From assembly GCA_028692975.1 (NCBI GenBank), contig JAQUWF010000016.1, forward strand, positions 1 through 43,538: a stretch of DNA of 43,538 bases, read 5' to 3'. This document shows, piece by piece, positions 23,688-32,478 of the stretch (the stretch's first letter is position 1; every line of letters begins with the position of its first letter). This stretch comes from Lachnospiraceae bacterium. Its GTDB lineage: Bacteria; Bacillota; Clostridia; Lachnospirales; Lachnospiraceae. The position numbers were made by a program, and so were the translations under genes. Under the pieces are notes generated by a model that saw only the letters and a list, made by a program, of their open reading frames with translations, was not told the origin of the DNA and did not search any database.

Positions 23688-24697
23688 CGTTTTTCCTTTA
23701 TAGAATGTGCCCATTTGTGTAATGGTTTATGGTTAATCAGCTCTTCTAATCCCTTAATCGTACACAAATCATAATATGAGGACAATTTTACGGGATAACC
23801 AATTTTTCCTTCCAGATATTTGTCCAGTTCCGGAATACGTGTGGTGCCGCCGGTCAGATAAATGCCCTCCGAAGCGACGCTTTTGGCAATCTGCGGCGGT
23901 GTCCGTTCGATAAAAGTCCGGATTTCCGTGGCAATCTCGTCCAGCGGTCCGCGGATCGCATTATGGATCAGGGCGGAGGATACGATACCCTCTCTTGGCA
24001 GTCCGGATAAGGTATTCATACCGACGATCTTCCGGGCCTCCCGCACATCGCCGTTCATACTGGCCAGCACCACCTTCAACCGCCTTGCAGTACGCTTCCC
24101 GATCAGTAGATTGTTATGGCGGCGTACCGTATCGCAGATAGCCTCGTTTAACTGTTTTCCGCCGATGGGGATGCTGGTGCTGATGATCACCTGTTCGTTG
24201 GCGATGACCGATACCTCGGAACTTTGCGCTCCAAGATTGACGATCATGGAGCCCTTCGTTTTGTTCAGGGGAATACCCAGTGCTATGGCGTCCGCTATGG
24301 CACGCTCCACCAGAAAAACCTTCGGGTTTTTCAGTTCCCCCTGCTGGGCGATGGCGAAATACGCCCGCCGCTCGATCTCAGACATATTGGTGGGAACACT
24401 AAAATAAATCACGGGGCCATATCCAATATACCGATCTACCTGTCGCAAAAGGGTATGCAGTACTATTTCCACGTGATTGTTATTTGCTATTCTGCCAAAA
24501 GAAACAGGCTGCGATACTTCCACATTATCCGGTGCTTTTTCAAACATTTCAAATGCTTCGTTTCCAACCGCCAGCAGCTGCTCTTTATTTCGAATAGCAA
24601 TCATATTTTTTTCTGTTGTTATCTCATTTTTGTGTAAGGAATATATTTTGACAGAACTTGTCCCCAAATCGATTCCATATACATTTCTTAACCCCAT
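23684..24697 (-). CDS. mreB: MreB-family actin homologue, divergent
   Basis: 337 residues, normal MreB length. The first phosphate loop is kept (YGIDLGTSS, 7-14), as are the GKRTARRLK region and GIYLTGGTTRIPELD. But the second phosphate motif, usually DIGGGTTE, reads NLGAQSSE (154-161), with Asp to Asn and two glycines lost. The usual EEP motif reads ERA (131-133). These residues touch ATP and metal, so hydrolysis may be altered. Position before mreC-mreD-mrdA makes it the cluster's MreB. AGGG lies about 9 bases ahead of ATG 24697. It starts 24 bases after radC. Confidence 0.88.
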   Translation of the reverse strand: MGLRNVYGIDLGTSSVKIYSLHKNEITTEKNMIAIRNKEQLLAVGNEAFEMFEKAPDNVEVSQPVSFGRIANNNHVEIVLHTLLRQVDRYIGYGPVIYFSVPTNMSEIERRAYFAIAQQGELKNPKVFLVERAIADAIALGIPLNKTKGSMIVNLGAQSSEVSVIANEQVIISTSIPIGGKQLNEAICDTVRRHNNLLIGKRTARRLKVVLASMNGDVREARKIVGMNTLSGLPREGIVSSALIHNAIRGPLDEIATEIRTFIERTPPQIAKSVASEGIYLTGGTTRIPELDKYLEGKIGYPVKLSSYYDLCTIKGLEELINHKPLHKWAHSIKEKR

Positions 24698-24721
24698 ATT
24701 GCCAGTCCCTTCTGGTTATTG

Positions 24722-25417
24722 CTACAGATACTTCTCCTCCCGAAAACTCATATATTGATGATCTCCTATGATTATATGGTCCAGCACCGATATACCGAGC
24801 AGATCCCCCGCCTCACATATGCGTCTGGTCAGTATCCTGTCATCCTCACTTGGTGTTGCGTCCCCGCTGGGATGATTATGTATCAAGATCAGATGGACCG
24901 CGTGATAACGCAGCGCCAGGAGAAAAATCTCTCTGGGCGATATGAGAGATGCATTTACGGTACCTCTTGATATGATTTCATCACCGATGAAATGATTTTT
25001 GGTATCCAGCATCATGCAGATCATCTGTTCCTGTTCCTCATGACGCAGCTGTTCCATATAGTAATCAGCAATACTCAGCGGCTGTGTGAATGACAACGCC
25101 TTTCGCGCCCGTTTTGTAGCGATACGTTTTGATAATTCCCCAATACATTTTATCTGTATCGCTTTGACCAGTCCGATGCCGGGCAGTTCCATAAGCTCCT
25201 GTCGGGATAAATGACAGATGCCCAGAAGCCCTTCATTGCTGCAGGACAGGTTCAAAATCCGGTCGGCCAGCGCAACAGCAGACATCCCTTTTGTCCCTGT
25301 TCGTATGATCACCGCTAATAATTCCGTATCCGTTAAACTCTCCGTGCCGGATGCCAGACATTTCTCGTATGGCCGATCCTCCGGAAGAAGCTCTCTTATT
25401 GTATTATTTTCATTCAT
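24722..25417 (-). CDS. radC: RadC family JAB-domain protein
   Basis: 231 residues. An N-terminal helix-hairpin-helix part (LMELPGIGLVKAIQI) is followed by a JAB/MPN domain with the metal motif HNHPSGDATPSEDD. The old DNA-repair name is not well supported experimentally; the motif implies a metal-dependent hydrolase fold. The start at 25417 has AGGAGG; an earlier in-frame methionine at 25483 lacks one. radC before mreB is a common arrangement, and here it may share the mre transcript. Confidence 0.93.
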   Translation of the reverse strand: MNENNTIRELLPEDRPYEKCLASGTESLTDTELLAVIIRTGTKGMSAVALADRILNLSCSNEGLLGICHLSRQELMELPGIGLVKAIQIKCIGELSKRIATKRARKALSFTQPLSIADYYMEQLRHEEQEQMICMMLDTKNHFIGDEIISRGTVNASLISPREIFLLALRYHAVHLILIHNHPSGDATPSEDDRILTRRICEAGDLLGISVLDHIIIGDHQYMSFREEKYL

Positions 25418-25464
25418 AGCGCCTCCTGTTACTCTCGTCAGACAATAACCGGAAGACGTGAACC

Positions 25465-25473
25465 TGGACATTT
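25465..25473 (-). promoter_or_regulatory. Extended -10 candidate before radC-mre cluster
   Basis: Upstream of radC the minus strand carries TGCTAGAAT, an extended -10 form, in the stretch about 48-56 bases ahead of the start; positions are approximate. No good -35 is seen. The 106-base gap to the flavoprotein shows no clear terminator. Confidence 0.35.
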
Positions 25474-25523
25474 GCATCCACATTCATTCCACATTCTAGC
25501 ACAAAACAAATTCAAAGTACATA

Positions 25524-27137
25524 TTATGACTGGAATTTAATATATTTTTTAGCAATTTCCTCTGCTGTTTTTATACCATCCATGGCGGCGGAGGTGATTC
25601 CGCCTGCATAACCGGCGCCCTCTCCACAGGGATAAATCCCTCCTATACTGCTTTGGAAGGCTTCATCCCGGATGATGCGGACCGGTGAGGAGGTACGGCT
25701 CTCCACGCCGGATACAAGGGCATCCGGGCGGTCGTATCCTTTGATCCTGCGGCCGAAAGCCGTGATGCCGTCCTCGATGGCATCGCCGACGAAGTCCGGC
25801 AGTATGGAACGCACATTTGCAAGGGCACAACGACCCTTCACGGCAGAGGTGACCGCACCAAATTCGGTGCTCTCCCTGTGGCCCTTAAAGTCACGGAAAA
25901 GCTGTACCGGGACAGCACCATCCTTTAAGGCATAGGCCCGCTCCTCCAGAACACGCTGGAAAGCCATACCTGTCAGGGCTTCCGGTGTCCCAGCGTCTGC
26001 ATAGTCTTTATAATCCTCCGGTGTGACGGTGACAATTATGGCACTGTTGGCATTTTGGCTGCCACGGTCCTGGTAACTCATGCCATTGATGGCAAGACGG
26101 TTCTGCTCTGAGGAAGCATTGACTACATAGCCGCCGGGACACATACAGAAAGAATACACCCCTCGTCCATTTGGCAGTTTTTCCGTCAGTTTATAATTTG
26201 CTGCTCCAAGAACCGTATTTTCCGGCGCGCCATACTGACTCTCATTGATCATTGCCTGTGGATGCTCCACGCGCACGCCGACGGCAAAGGATTTCTGTAC
26301 CATAGGAAGACCCTTTTCATACAACATCTCCATGGTATCCCTTGCGGAATGTCCCAGTGCAAAGACTGCAATCTGCGTATCCAGCGTGTCTGTTCCGTTG
26401 ATTTCCAGCTGGGTAATCTGCTGCTCCTTGGCGGCAAAACCGGTCATCTTGCTCTCGAAACAGTAGGTTCCACCCCAGTCTTCGATCTTTTTGCGCATAT
26501 TCTGTACGATATTAATCAACAGATCTGTGCCCAGATGCGGTTTCTGTTCATATAAGATTTCTTCCGGTGCACCGGCCTCCACCAGTATTTCCAACACGAG
26601 ACGGTTTCGCCCCAGGGGATCTTTTACCAGCGTATTTAATTTGCCATCAGAAAATGTTCCTGCACCGCCCTCACCGAACTGCACGTTGCTCTCAGGATCC
26701 AGCACACCATTTTCCCAGAATGCATTTACCTTCGCCTGACGTTTCTGCGCCTCCTGTCCACGTTCCAGGATCAGAGGGCGATAGCCGGCTTTTGCCAGCA
26801 TATAGCCGCAGAACAGACCGGCCGGGCCGCTGCCCACGATGATGGGACGGTGCTCCAGAGGAAGGGTTCCCGTAGTTGGAAACTGGTATTTTTTGTTTTT
26901 TGTTAACATAACATTATTATTGTTAACCCTTTTTATGATTTTTGATTCGTGGGTACAAAAGACATTGACTGAATAGACAAAAAACAGTTCCGGTTTTTTG
27001 CGGGCATCCACGGATCTTTTACAGATTTCCCAGGAATCGATTTCTTTTTTATCAATATGAAGCATGTGACAGATCTTTTTTTCCAGTTCCGATGGATCTT
27101 TGTCGATATGTAGTTTTAATTGATTGATTCGTATCAT
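25524..27137 (-). CDS. FAD-dependent oxidoreductase (COG2509 type)
   Basis: 537 residues. An N-terminal ferredoxin-fold-like region (1-90) precedes the FAD site GSGPAGLF (102-109), then NVQFGEGGAGTFSDGKLNT and a C-terminal IYPCGEGAGYAGGITSAAMDG, typical of a widespread set of uncharacterised flavin dehydrogenases. The substrate is unknown. The start at 27137 has a poor site. It follows the HI0933-type flavoprotein by 3 bases, so two flavoproteins end the mismatch-repair operon. Confidence 0.88.
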   Translation of the reverse strand: MIRINQLKLHIDKDPSELEKKICHMLHIDKKEIDSWEICKRSVDARKKPELFFVYSVNVFCTHESKIIKRVNNNNVMLTKNKKYQFPTTGTLPLEHRPIIVGSGPAGLFCGYMLAKAGYRPLILERGQEAQKRQAKVNAFWENGVLDPESNVQFGEGGAGTFSDGKLNTLVKDPLGRNRLVLEILVEAGAPEEILYEQKPHLGTDLLINIVQNMRKKIEDWGGTYCFESKMTGFAAKEQQITQLEINGTDTLDTQIAVFALGHSARDTMEMLYEKGLPMVQKSFAVGVRVEHPQAMINESQYGAPENTVLGAANYKLTEKLPNGRGVYSFCMCPGGYVVNASSEQNRLAINGMSYQDRGSQNANSAIIVTVTPEDYKDYADAGTPEALTGMAFQRVLEERAYALKDGAVPVQLFRDFKGHRESTEFGAVTSAVKGRCALANVRSILPDFVGDAIEDGITAFGRRIKGYDRPDALVSGVESRTSSPVRIIRDEAFQSSIGGIYPCGEGAGYAGGITSAAMDGIKTAEEIAKKYIKFQS

Positions 27138-27140
27138 ATA

Positions 27141-28325
27141 TTATTCTCCTGCTGCACATCTGCCTGCGATGGTGCCGCTGCTCCAGGCCCACTGCAGATT
27201 ATATCCGCCGCATGCGCCGTCAATATCGACTACCTCACCGGCAAAAAAGAGGCCGGGAACCAGTCTGGATTCCATAGTATCTGCAAAGATTTCTTCCGTT
27301 GCCACCCCGCCGCTGCAAACCTGTGCATGTTCAAAAGACAGGGTGCGGGTGATGGGAACGACAAAGTCTTTGATGCATTCCGCCAGTGTTTCCACATCTT
27401 GGGCCTGTCCCATCAATACCTCGATGAGTTTTTTCGGGAACAGACCGACCAGGGCATCCTGCATATTTTTGTAGGGGCACTGCTGCATACGGTTTTCCAG
27501 AAAAGGTATCAGTGTCTCAAGGGTAAAGTCCGGCAGGAAATCAAGGGAAACAGCTGCCGTACAGTGCTCGTCCAAAAGCCTTGCCACATAGCGGCTCAGC
27601 TGGAAGATGGGGATGCCGGAAAGGCCGTAGTCTGTCAGCTGTACTTCGCCGGTGACCTGCTTTAGCCGCAGATCGTTGGCTATAAGCGTCGCCTGCGCCT
27701 GGACGCGCACACCAGCCCATTTACTGAAATAATTCCCGCTTCCCTGTAATGGCACAAGCGCAGGCAGCGGTTTGATCATGCTGTGCCCAAGGCTTTCCGC
27801 CAATGCATAGCCGCTGCCTGTGGCACCCTCTATAGAAGAAGCACAGGAGCCTGCTGCCAGGATCAGGCGGTCGCAGGTATACGTCCAGGTCCCCGTGGTC
27901 ACGGCGAACCCATCCGGTGTTTTTGCCACCTTCTGTACCTGCTCCTTCGTTTTTATTTTTACTTTCCGATACCGGGCTTCCATCTCCAGCGTTTCAAGGA
28001 CACTTGCGGCCTGTTCGCTGTAGGGATAGACATAGCCGCTGCGGTTCTTGGTATATATGCCTATTTCTAAGAAAAAGCGGATGGTATCCTGCACTGTGAA
28101 AGATTTCAGCACGTCTCTGGCAAATCCGGGATTGGTGCCGCGGTAATCTGTACTCTCCTGCTCCGTGTTGGTCAGATTGCACTTGCCGTTTCCTGTGCAC
28201 AAAAGCTTCTTTCCGGGTTTTGTATTCTGTTCCAGAATGGTAACGGCTGCATCCAGCCTGGCTGCCTGGATGGCTGCCATAAGGCCTGAAGCGCCGCCGC
28301 CGATGATCAGGACGGATCTACTCAT
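27141..28325 (-). CDS. HI0933/YhiN-family flavoprotein
   Basis: 394 residues with GGGASGLMAA (9-18) at the FAD site, LEQNTKPGKKLLCTGNGKCNLTN in two halves, and C-terminal LFFAGEVVDIDGACGGYNLQWAWSSG. This is the HI0933-like family, to which the bile-acid enzyme BaiN belongs; most members have no known substrate. The ATG at 28325 follows GGAGG and overlaps the previous stop by 8 bases. Confidence 0.9.
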   Translation of the reverse strand: MSRSVLIIGGGASGLMAAIQAARLDAAVTILEQNTKPGKKLLCTGNGKCNLTNTEQESTDYRGTNPGFARDVLKSFTVQDTIRFFLEIGIYTKNRSGYVYPYSEQAASVLETLEMEARYRKVKIKTKEQVQKVAKTPDGFAVTTGTWTYTCDRLILAAGSCASSIEGATGSGYALAESLGHSMIKPLPALVPLQGSGNYFSKWAGVRVQAQATLIANDLRLKQVTGEVQLTDYGLSGIPIFQLSRYVARLLDEHCTAAVSLDFLPDFTLETLIPFLENRMQQCPYKNMQDALVGLFPKKLIEVLMGQAQDVETLAECIKDFVVPITRTLSFEHAQVCSGGVATEEIFADTMESRLVPGLFFAGEVVDIDGACGGYNLQWAWSSGTIAGRCAAGE

Positions 28326-29625
28326 TTTTTCCTCCAACAGGTAAGGTTACCAGTTTCTCATCCAACATGGACTGTAATGATTTCAAAATACCAAGTTTTG
28401 CGTGATACCAGGTGAGTCCTCCCTGGAAATATACAGCGTATGGCGGCTTGATGGGCCCGTCTGCGCTTAATTCGATGGAGGATCCCTGAATAAATGCGCC
28501 TGCGGCCATGATCACGTCACTGTCATAGCCAGGCATAGCCCAGGGTTCCGGCGTCACATAGGCATCCACCGGTGAGGCAGCCTGAATCCCTTTACAGAAG
28601 GCAATCACGCCCTCCGGTGTGCCAAGTTCCACCGCCTGGATAATATCGTGGCGGCTTTCTGTGCTATTTGGAACCACTTTGAAGCCTAATTGTTCATAAA
28701 TACTGGCGGCAAAGATGGCGCCCTTTAAGGCACCGGATACCACCGTGGGTGCCAGGAAAAATCCCTGGAAAAAGGAACGGTTCACGCTCATGGTAGCACC
28801 CACTTCCTTGCCAAGTCCCGGTGAGGACAGGCGGTACGCTGCATTTTCCACCAGTTTTTCTTTACCGGCGATATAACCGCCCATAGGAGCAAGACCGCCG
28901 CCTGGATTTTTGATCAGGGAGCCAACCATAAGATCTGCGCCCACATCCGCAGGCTCTATGCATTCTACGAATTCACCGTAGCAATTATCTACCATGCAGA
29001 TACAGTCCGGCTTCACTTCTTTTACGAAGGCAATCAGCTCACCGATCTGTTCCACGGAAAAGGTTGGTCTGGTCAGATATCCCTTGGAGCGTTGGATGGT
29101 GACCATCTTTGTCTTCTCATGGATAGCCGCACGAATAGCCGGATAATCAAAGGTGCCGTCCTCCAACAGTTCCACCTGTTTATAAGTAATGCCGTATTCG
29201 GCAAGGGAACCGTTGGACGGGCGGATGCCGATCACTTCCTCCAGAGTATCGTAAGGCTTGCCTACAGGGGAAAGGAGTTCGTCTCCGGGGCGAAGATTGC
29301 CCGCCAGTGCCACAGCCAGTGCATGGGTTCCGCAGGTGATCTGTGGACGAACCAGGGCTGATTCTGTATGGAATGCGGATGCATATACGGATTCCAGCGT
29401 CTCACGGCCCAGATCGTTATATCCGTAGCCGGTACTGCCGGAAAAGCAGCCCTCGTTTACTTTATTGTCCTGCATGGCGGCGATGACCTTTAGCTGGTTG
29501 CACTCGGCATTTTTATCAATCGCCGCGAACCGCTCGGTCAATTTCTTCTCAATGGCATCTCCGAAGGCCAGAACCTCTTTAGAGATACCCAGTTTTTCAT
29601 AATATGTTTCTGTATTTACTGTCAT
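28318..29625 (-). CDS. Methionine gamma-lyase family PLP enzyme (YnbB type)
   Basis: 435 residues, PLP-dependent fold type I. The likely PLP lysine is Lys239 (GSLIKNPGGGLAPMGGYIAG). Other signs are GYGYNDLGRETLE near 66-78, CGTHALAVAL and MVDNCYGEFVE. The family (PF06838) is labelled both methionine gamma-lyase-like and aluminium-resistance protein; neither role is shown here. In B. subtilis ynbB also lies in the hfq-miaA neighbourhood. It overlaps the miaA end by 29 bases. Confidence 0.9.
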   Translation of the reverse strand: MTVNTETYYEKLGISKEVLAFGDAIEKKLTERFAAIDKNAECNQLKVIAAMQDNKVNEGCFSGSTGYGYNDLGRETLESVYASAFHTESALVRPQITCGTHALAVALAGNLRPGDELLSPVGKPYDTLEEVIGIRPSNGSLAEYGITYKQVELLEDGTFDYPAIRAAIHEKTKMVTIQRSKGYLTRPTFSVEQIGELIAFVKEVKPDCICMVDNCYGEFVECIEPADVGADLMVGSLIKNPGGGLAPMGGYIAGKEKLVENAAYRLSSPGLGKEVGATMSVNRSFFQGFFLAPTVVSGALKGAIFAASIYEQLGFKVVPNSTESRHDIIQAVELGTPEGVIAFCKGIQAASPVDAYVTPEPWAMPGYDSDVIMAAGAFIQGSSIELSADGPIKPPYAVYFQGGLTWYHAKLGILKSLQSMLDEKLVTLPVGGKNE

Positions 29626-30550
29626 TTATCTGCTCCATCATATATTCTAATATTTTCTTGTTGTCATAATCGAATTCGTCTTTATTTACCCAGATCACCT
29701 GCTTTTCCCGGCGAAACCAGGTCAGCTGCCGTTTGGCAAAATGCCTCGTATCCCGCTTCAAAATGTCCACGGCCTCGTCAAGCGTATAAACGCCATCCAG
29801 ATAATCCAGTATTTCTTTATAGCCAAGTCCCTGCATGGAGACCATATCTCTGGTACAGCCACGCACCTTTAAGGCTCCCACTTCCTCCACCAGTCCGGCG
29901 GAGAGCATCTCGTCGATGCGCTGGTTGATCCGCTCATACAGAAACTCCCGCTTATCGTTTAAGACAAAGTAGGTGAGGTCATAGGGGGATGCTTTGCTAC
30001 GCTGGGTCTCATTGTGTTTTGAAATAGGCTGTCCCGTCTCATGATAATATTCCAGAGCACGGATCACCCGTTTCACGTTATTGGCATGGATTTCTTTTGC
30101 ACTGTCCGGATCGATCAGTGCTAGCAGGTCATGGAGATATGCGGCGCCTTTCTGACTGGCCGTCTGCTCCAGTTCCCTGCGGTACGTTTCGTCCACCTGG
30201 GTTTCGGCAAAATCAATATCCTGGGTGATGGCCTGAATATAAAAGCCTGTGCCACCTACCAGAATGGGGATATGACCGCGGCTATAGATGCCCTCCATGG
30301 CCTGTTTTGCCATGGCCTGGAAACGCACCACATTAAATTCCTCCGCCGGATCCAGCACATCCACCAGATGGTGGGGCACACCCTCCATCTCTTCAGGCAT
30401 GATCTTTGCCGATCCTATGTCCATATACTTGTATACCTGCATAGAATCTGCGGAAATGATCTCCCCGTCTATAGCTTTCGCCAGCAGTATGGATAATTTT
30501 GTTTTTCCCACCGCCGTGGGACCGGTTAATACCACCAGTTGTTTTTTCAT
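29597..30550 (-). CDS. miaA: tRNA dimethylallyltransferase MiaA
   Basis: Adds dimethylallyl to A37 of tRNAs reading UNN codons, the substrate later thiolated by MiaB in the same operon. 317 residues with P-loop GPTAVGKT (10-17), SADSMQVYKYMDIGSAK, GGTGFYIQA and the later TRHFAKRQLTWFRR. The ATG at 30550 is 3 codons into the open frame, which begins with GTG; AGGTGG lies close ahead. It lies 9 bases after mutL. Confidence 0.96.
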   Translation of the reverse strand: MKKQLVVLTGPTAVGKTKLSILLAKAIDGEIISADSMQVYKYMDIGSAKIMPEEMEGVPHHLVDVLDPAEEFNVVRFQAMAKQAMEGIYSRGHIPILVGGTGFYIQAITQDIDFAETQVDETYRRELEQTASQKGAAYLHDLLALIDPDSAKEIHANNVKRVIRALEYYHETGQPISKHNETQRSKASPYDLTYFVLNDKREFLYERINQRIDEMLSAGLVEEVGALKVRGCTRDMVSMQGLGYKEILDYLDGVYTLDEAVDILKRDTRHFAKRQLTWFRREKQVIWVNKDEFDYDNKKILEYMMEQINDSKYRNIL

Positions 30551-30559
30551 TTCCACCTC

Positions 30560-32476
30560 TTATACGATTCGTTTGAATTTCTTTTCCATTTCATATTTGC
30601 TCATGGAAATAATAGTCGGTCTGCCATGAGGGCAATGGTAAGGATTGTCCAGGGTGAGCAGCTCGTCTATGAGCGCATCCGCTTCCCGTGCCGACATGAT
30701 ATGATTCCCCTTGACCGCCGCCTTGCAGGACATGAAGGCCACCTTGGCCGTGATCATATCCAGAGGCTGTCCGGTACTCTCCTGACTGATGGAGTCTAAA
30801 AGCTCCACAAAAAGGTCTTTGGAATTTAACCCGTAAAGATTGTGGGGAACGGCGCGGATGTTGTATTCCCTGCCGCCGAAGCCTTCCACCTCAAAACCCA
30901 GTTCCAGAAACACATCCATATGGGTCTTTAGCGTAGTCTCTTCCTCCAGATTCAGGCTGACGATCAGGGGCGGGCAGAGCATCTGGGAGGTGATCTGCTT
31001 CGTCTTATAGTCTTTCATGGTCCGCTCATACAGGACCTTCTCATGTGCCGCATGCTGATCGATAATAAATAATTTCTCGTCAAATTCCACCAGCCAGTAG
31101 GTCTCGAAGACCTGTCCTATAAGGCGGTGCTGCTTTCTCGCTTCCTCCGTCAGCAGATTCGGTGCGAATAATTCTTCCTGTACAGGTTTTTCTGGAACAT
31201 TCGGCATGGAATCTGGTATTGGACCTGATAGTGGCTGTTGTATGGTATCTGACTTTGGCTCATGGATCCTCGCTGCTACCGGATCATGTGTCCCCTGAGG
31301 AATCATCTTATGTGCCTGCGCAGGCTCCACCACAGGAGCAGCCCCAGTCCCGTTTACCATATAAGGTGCAGCGTCTTCCCGCAGAAATTCCCTGCGTTTC
31401 GTCTCGAAGGGTTCCGGAACCGGTCTGGATACAGTCTGTCTTGCCGCCGGCTTTTCCTCTTTGGAGACAGAGACCTTTGGAATCAGCTCCTTCTGGCGCA
31501 GTGCTTCCGTAATGGCCGCAAAAACGGCCCTGTAAATAAATTCCTGATCGCTGAAGCGTACCTCCATCTTGGTTGGGTGTACATTTACATCCACCACAGA
31601 TCCGTCCATCTGAATCTGAAAAGCAGTAAACGGATATTTGTGCTGCATCATAAATGGCTTATACGCATCCTCGATGGCTTTTGCCAGGATCTTGCTTTTA
31701 ATATAACGGCCATTCACATAATAATTCTCATAATTGCGGTTGCCTCTGGATACCACAGGCTTCGCCGTATAGCCCCATATCTTCAGGCCATTTTCTTCGT
31801 ATTCGATTTCTTCCAGTTCTCTGGAAATATCCCTTCCATAAATGGCGTAAATGGCATCCTTTAGATTGCCGTTGCCGGAGGTGGTCAGACGGATGCTGTT
31901 ATTCGCCTTAAAGGTAAAAGAAACATCTGGATTAGAAAGTGCAAGCTGCTCCAGATAACTGCTGATATAGCCGCCCTCCGTAGCGGGAGTCTTTAAGAAT
32001 TTGGCTCTTGCCGGTGTGTTATAAAAAAGATTGCGCACCAGGAAGGTAGTGCCGTTTGGTGCACCAATCTCTTCCAGGCTTTTCTCCACACCGCCCTCAA
32101 TAATATAGCGGGCGCCGGTAATCTGGTCCGCCGTCTTGGTCACCAGCTCTACCTGGCTTACCGCGGCGATGCTGGAAAGAGCCTCACCCCGGAATCCAAG
32201 AGATGAAAGGGACGTAAGGTCCTCCACCTTCTGGATCTTGCTGGTGGCATGACGAAGAAAAGCCAGAGGAACCTGATTTTTCTCAATCCCCCGGCCATTG
32301 TCCGTGATACGCAGGAAGGAAATGCCGCCGTCACGTATCTCTACGGTGACAGCAGATGCACCTGCATCAATGGCATTTTCCACCAGTTCTTTTACCACAG
32401 AGGCTGGCCGGTCCACGACCTCGCCCGCTGCGATTTTATCGATTGTATTTTGATCTAAGACTGCTATCGTACTCAT
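30560..32476 (-). CDS. mutL: DNA mismatch repair protein MutL
   Basis: 638 residues. The GHKL ATPase has ELVENAIDAG, DNGRGI and SSLGFRGEAL. A Pro/Glu-rich linker (about 340-440) leads to the C-terminal endonuclease domain with DQHAAHEKVLYE (473-484) and CPHGRPT near the end. These are the metal-binding nuclease motifs of MutL in bacteria without MutH, so strand nicking is expected. The start ATG is 2 bases after the mutS stop; an in-frame GTG at 32485 overlaps it. Confidence 0.97.
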   Translation of the reverse strand: MSTIAVLDQNTIDKIAAGEVVDRPASVVKELVENAIDAGASAVTVEIRDGGISFLRITDNGRGIEKNQVPLAFLRHATSKIQKVEDLTSLSSLGFRGEALSSIAAVSQVELVTKTADQITGARYIIEGGVEKSLEEIGAPNGTTFLVRNLFYNTPARAKFLKTPATEGGYISSYLEQLALSNPDVSFTFKANNSIRLTTSGNGNLKDAIYAIYGRDISRELEEIEYEENGLKIWGYTAKPVVSRGNRNYENYYVNGRYIKSKILAKAIEDAYKPFMMQHKYPFTAFQIQMDGSVVDVNVHPTKMEVRFSDQEFIYRAVFAAITEALRQKELIPKVSVSKEEKPAARQTVSRPVPEPFETKRREFLREDAAPYMVNGTGAAPVVEPAQAHKMIPQGTHDPVAARIHEPKSDTIQQPLSGPIPDSMPNVPEKPVQEELFAPNLLTEEARKQHRLIGQVFETYWLVEFDEKLFIIDQHAAHEKVLYERTMKDYKTKQITSQMLCPPLIVSLNLEEETTLKTHMDVFLELGFEVEGFGGREYNIRAVPHNLYGLNSKDLFVELLDSISQESTGQPLDMITAKVAFMSCKAAVKGNHIMSAREADALIDELLTLDNPYHCPHGRPTIISMSKYEMEKKFKRIV

Positions 32477-32478
32477 AT

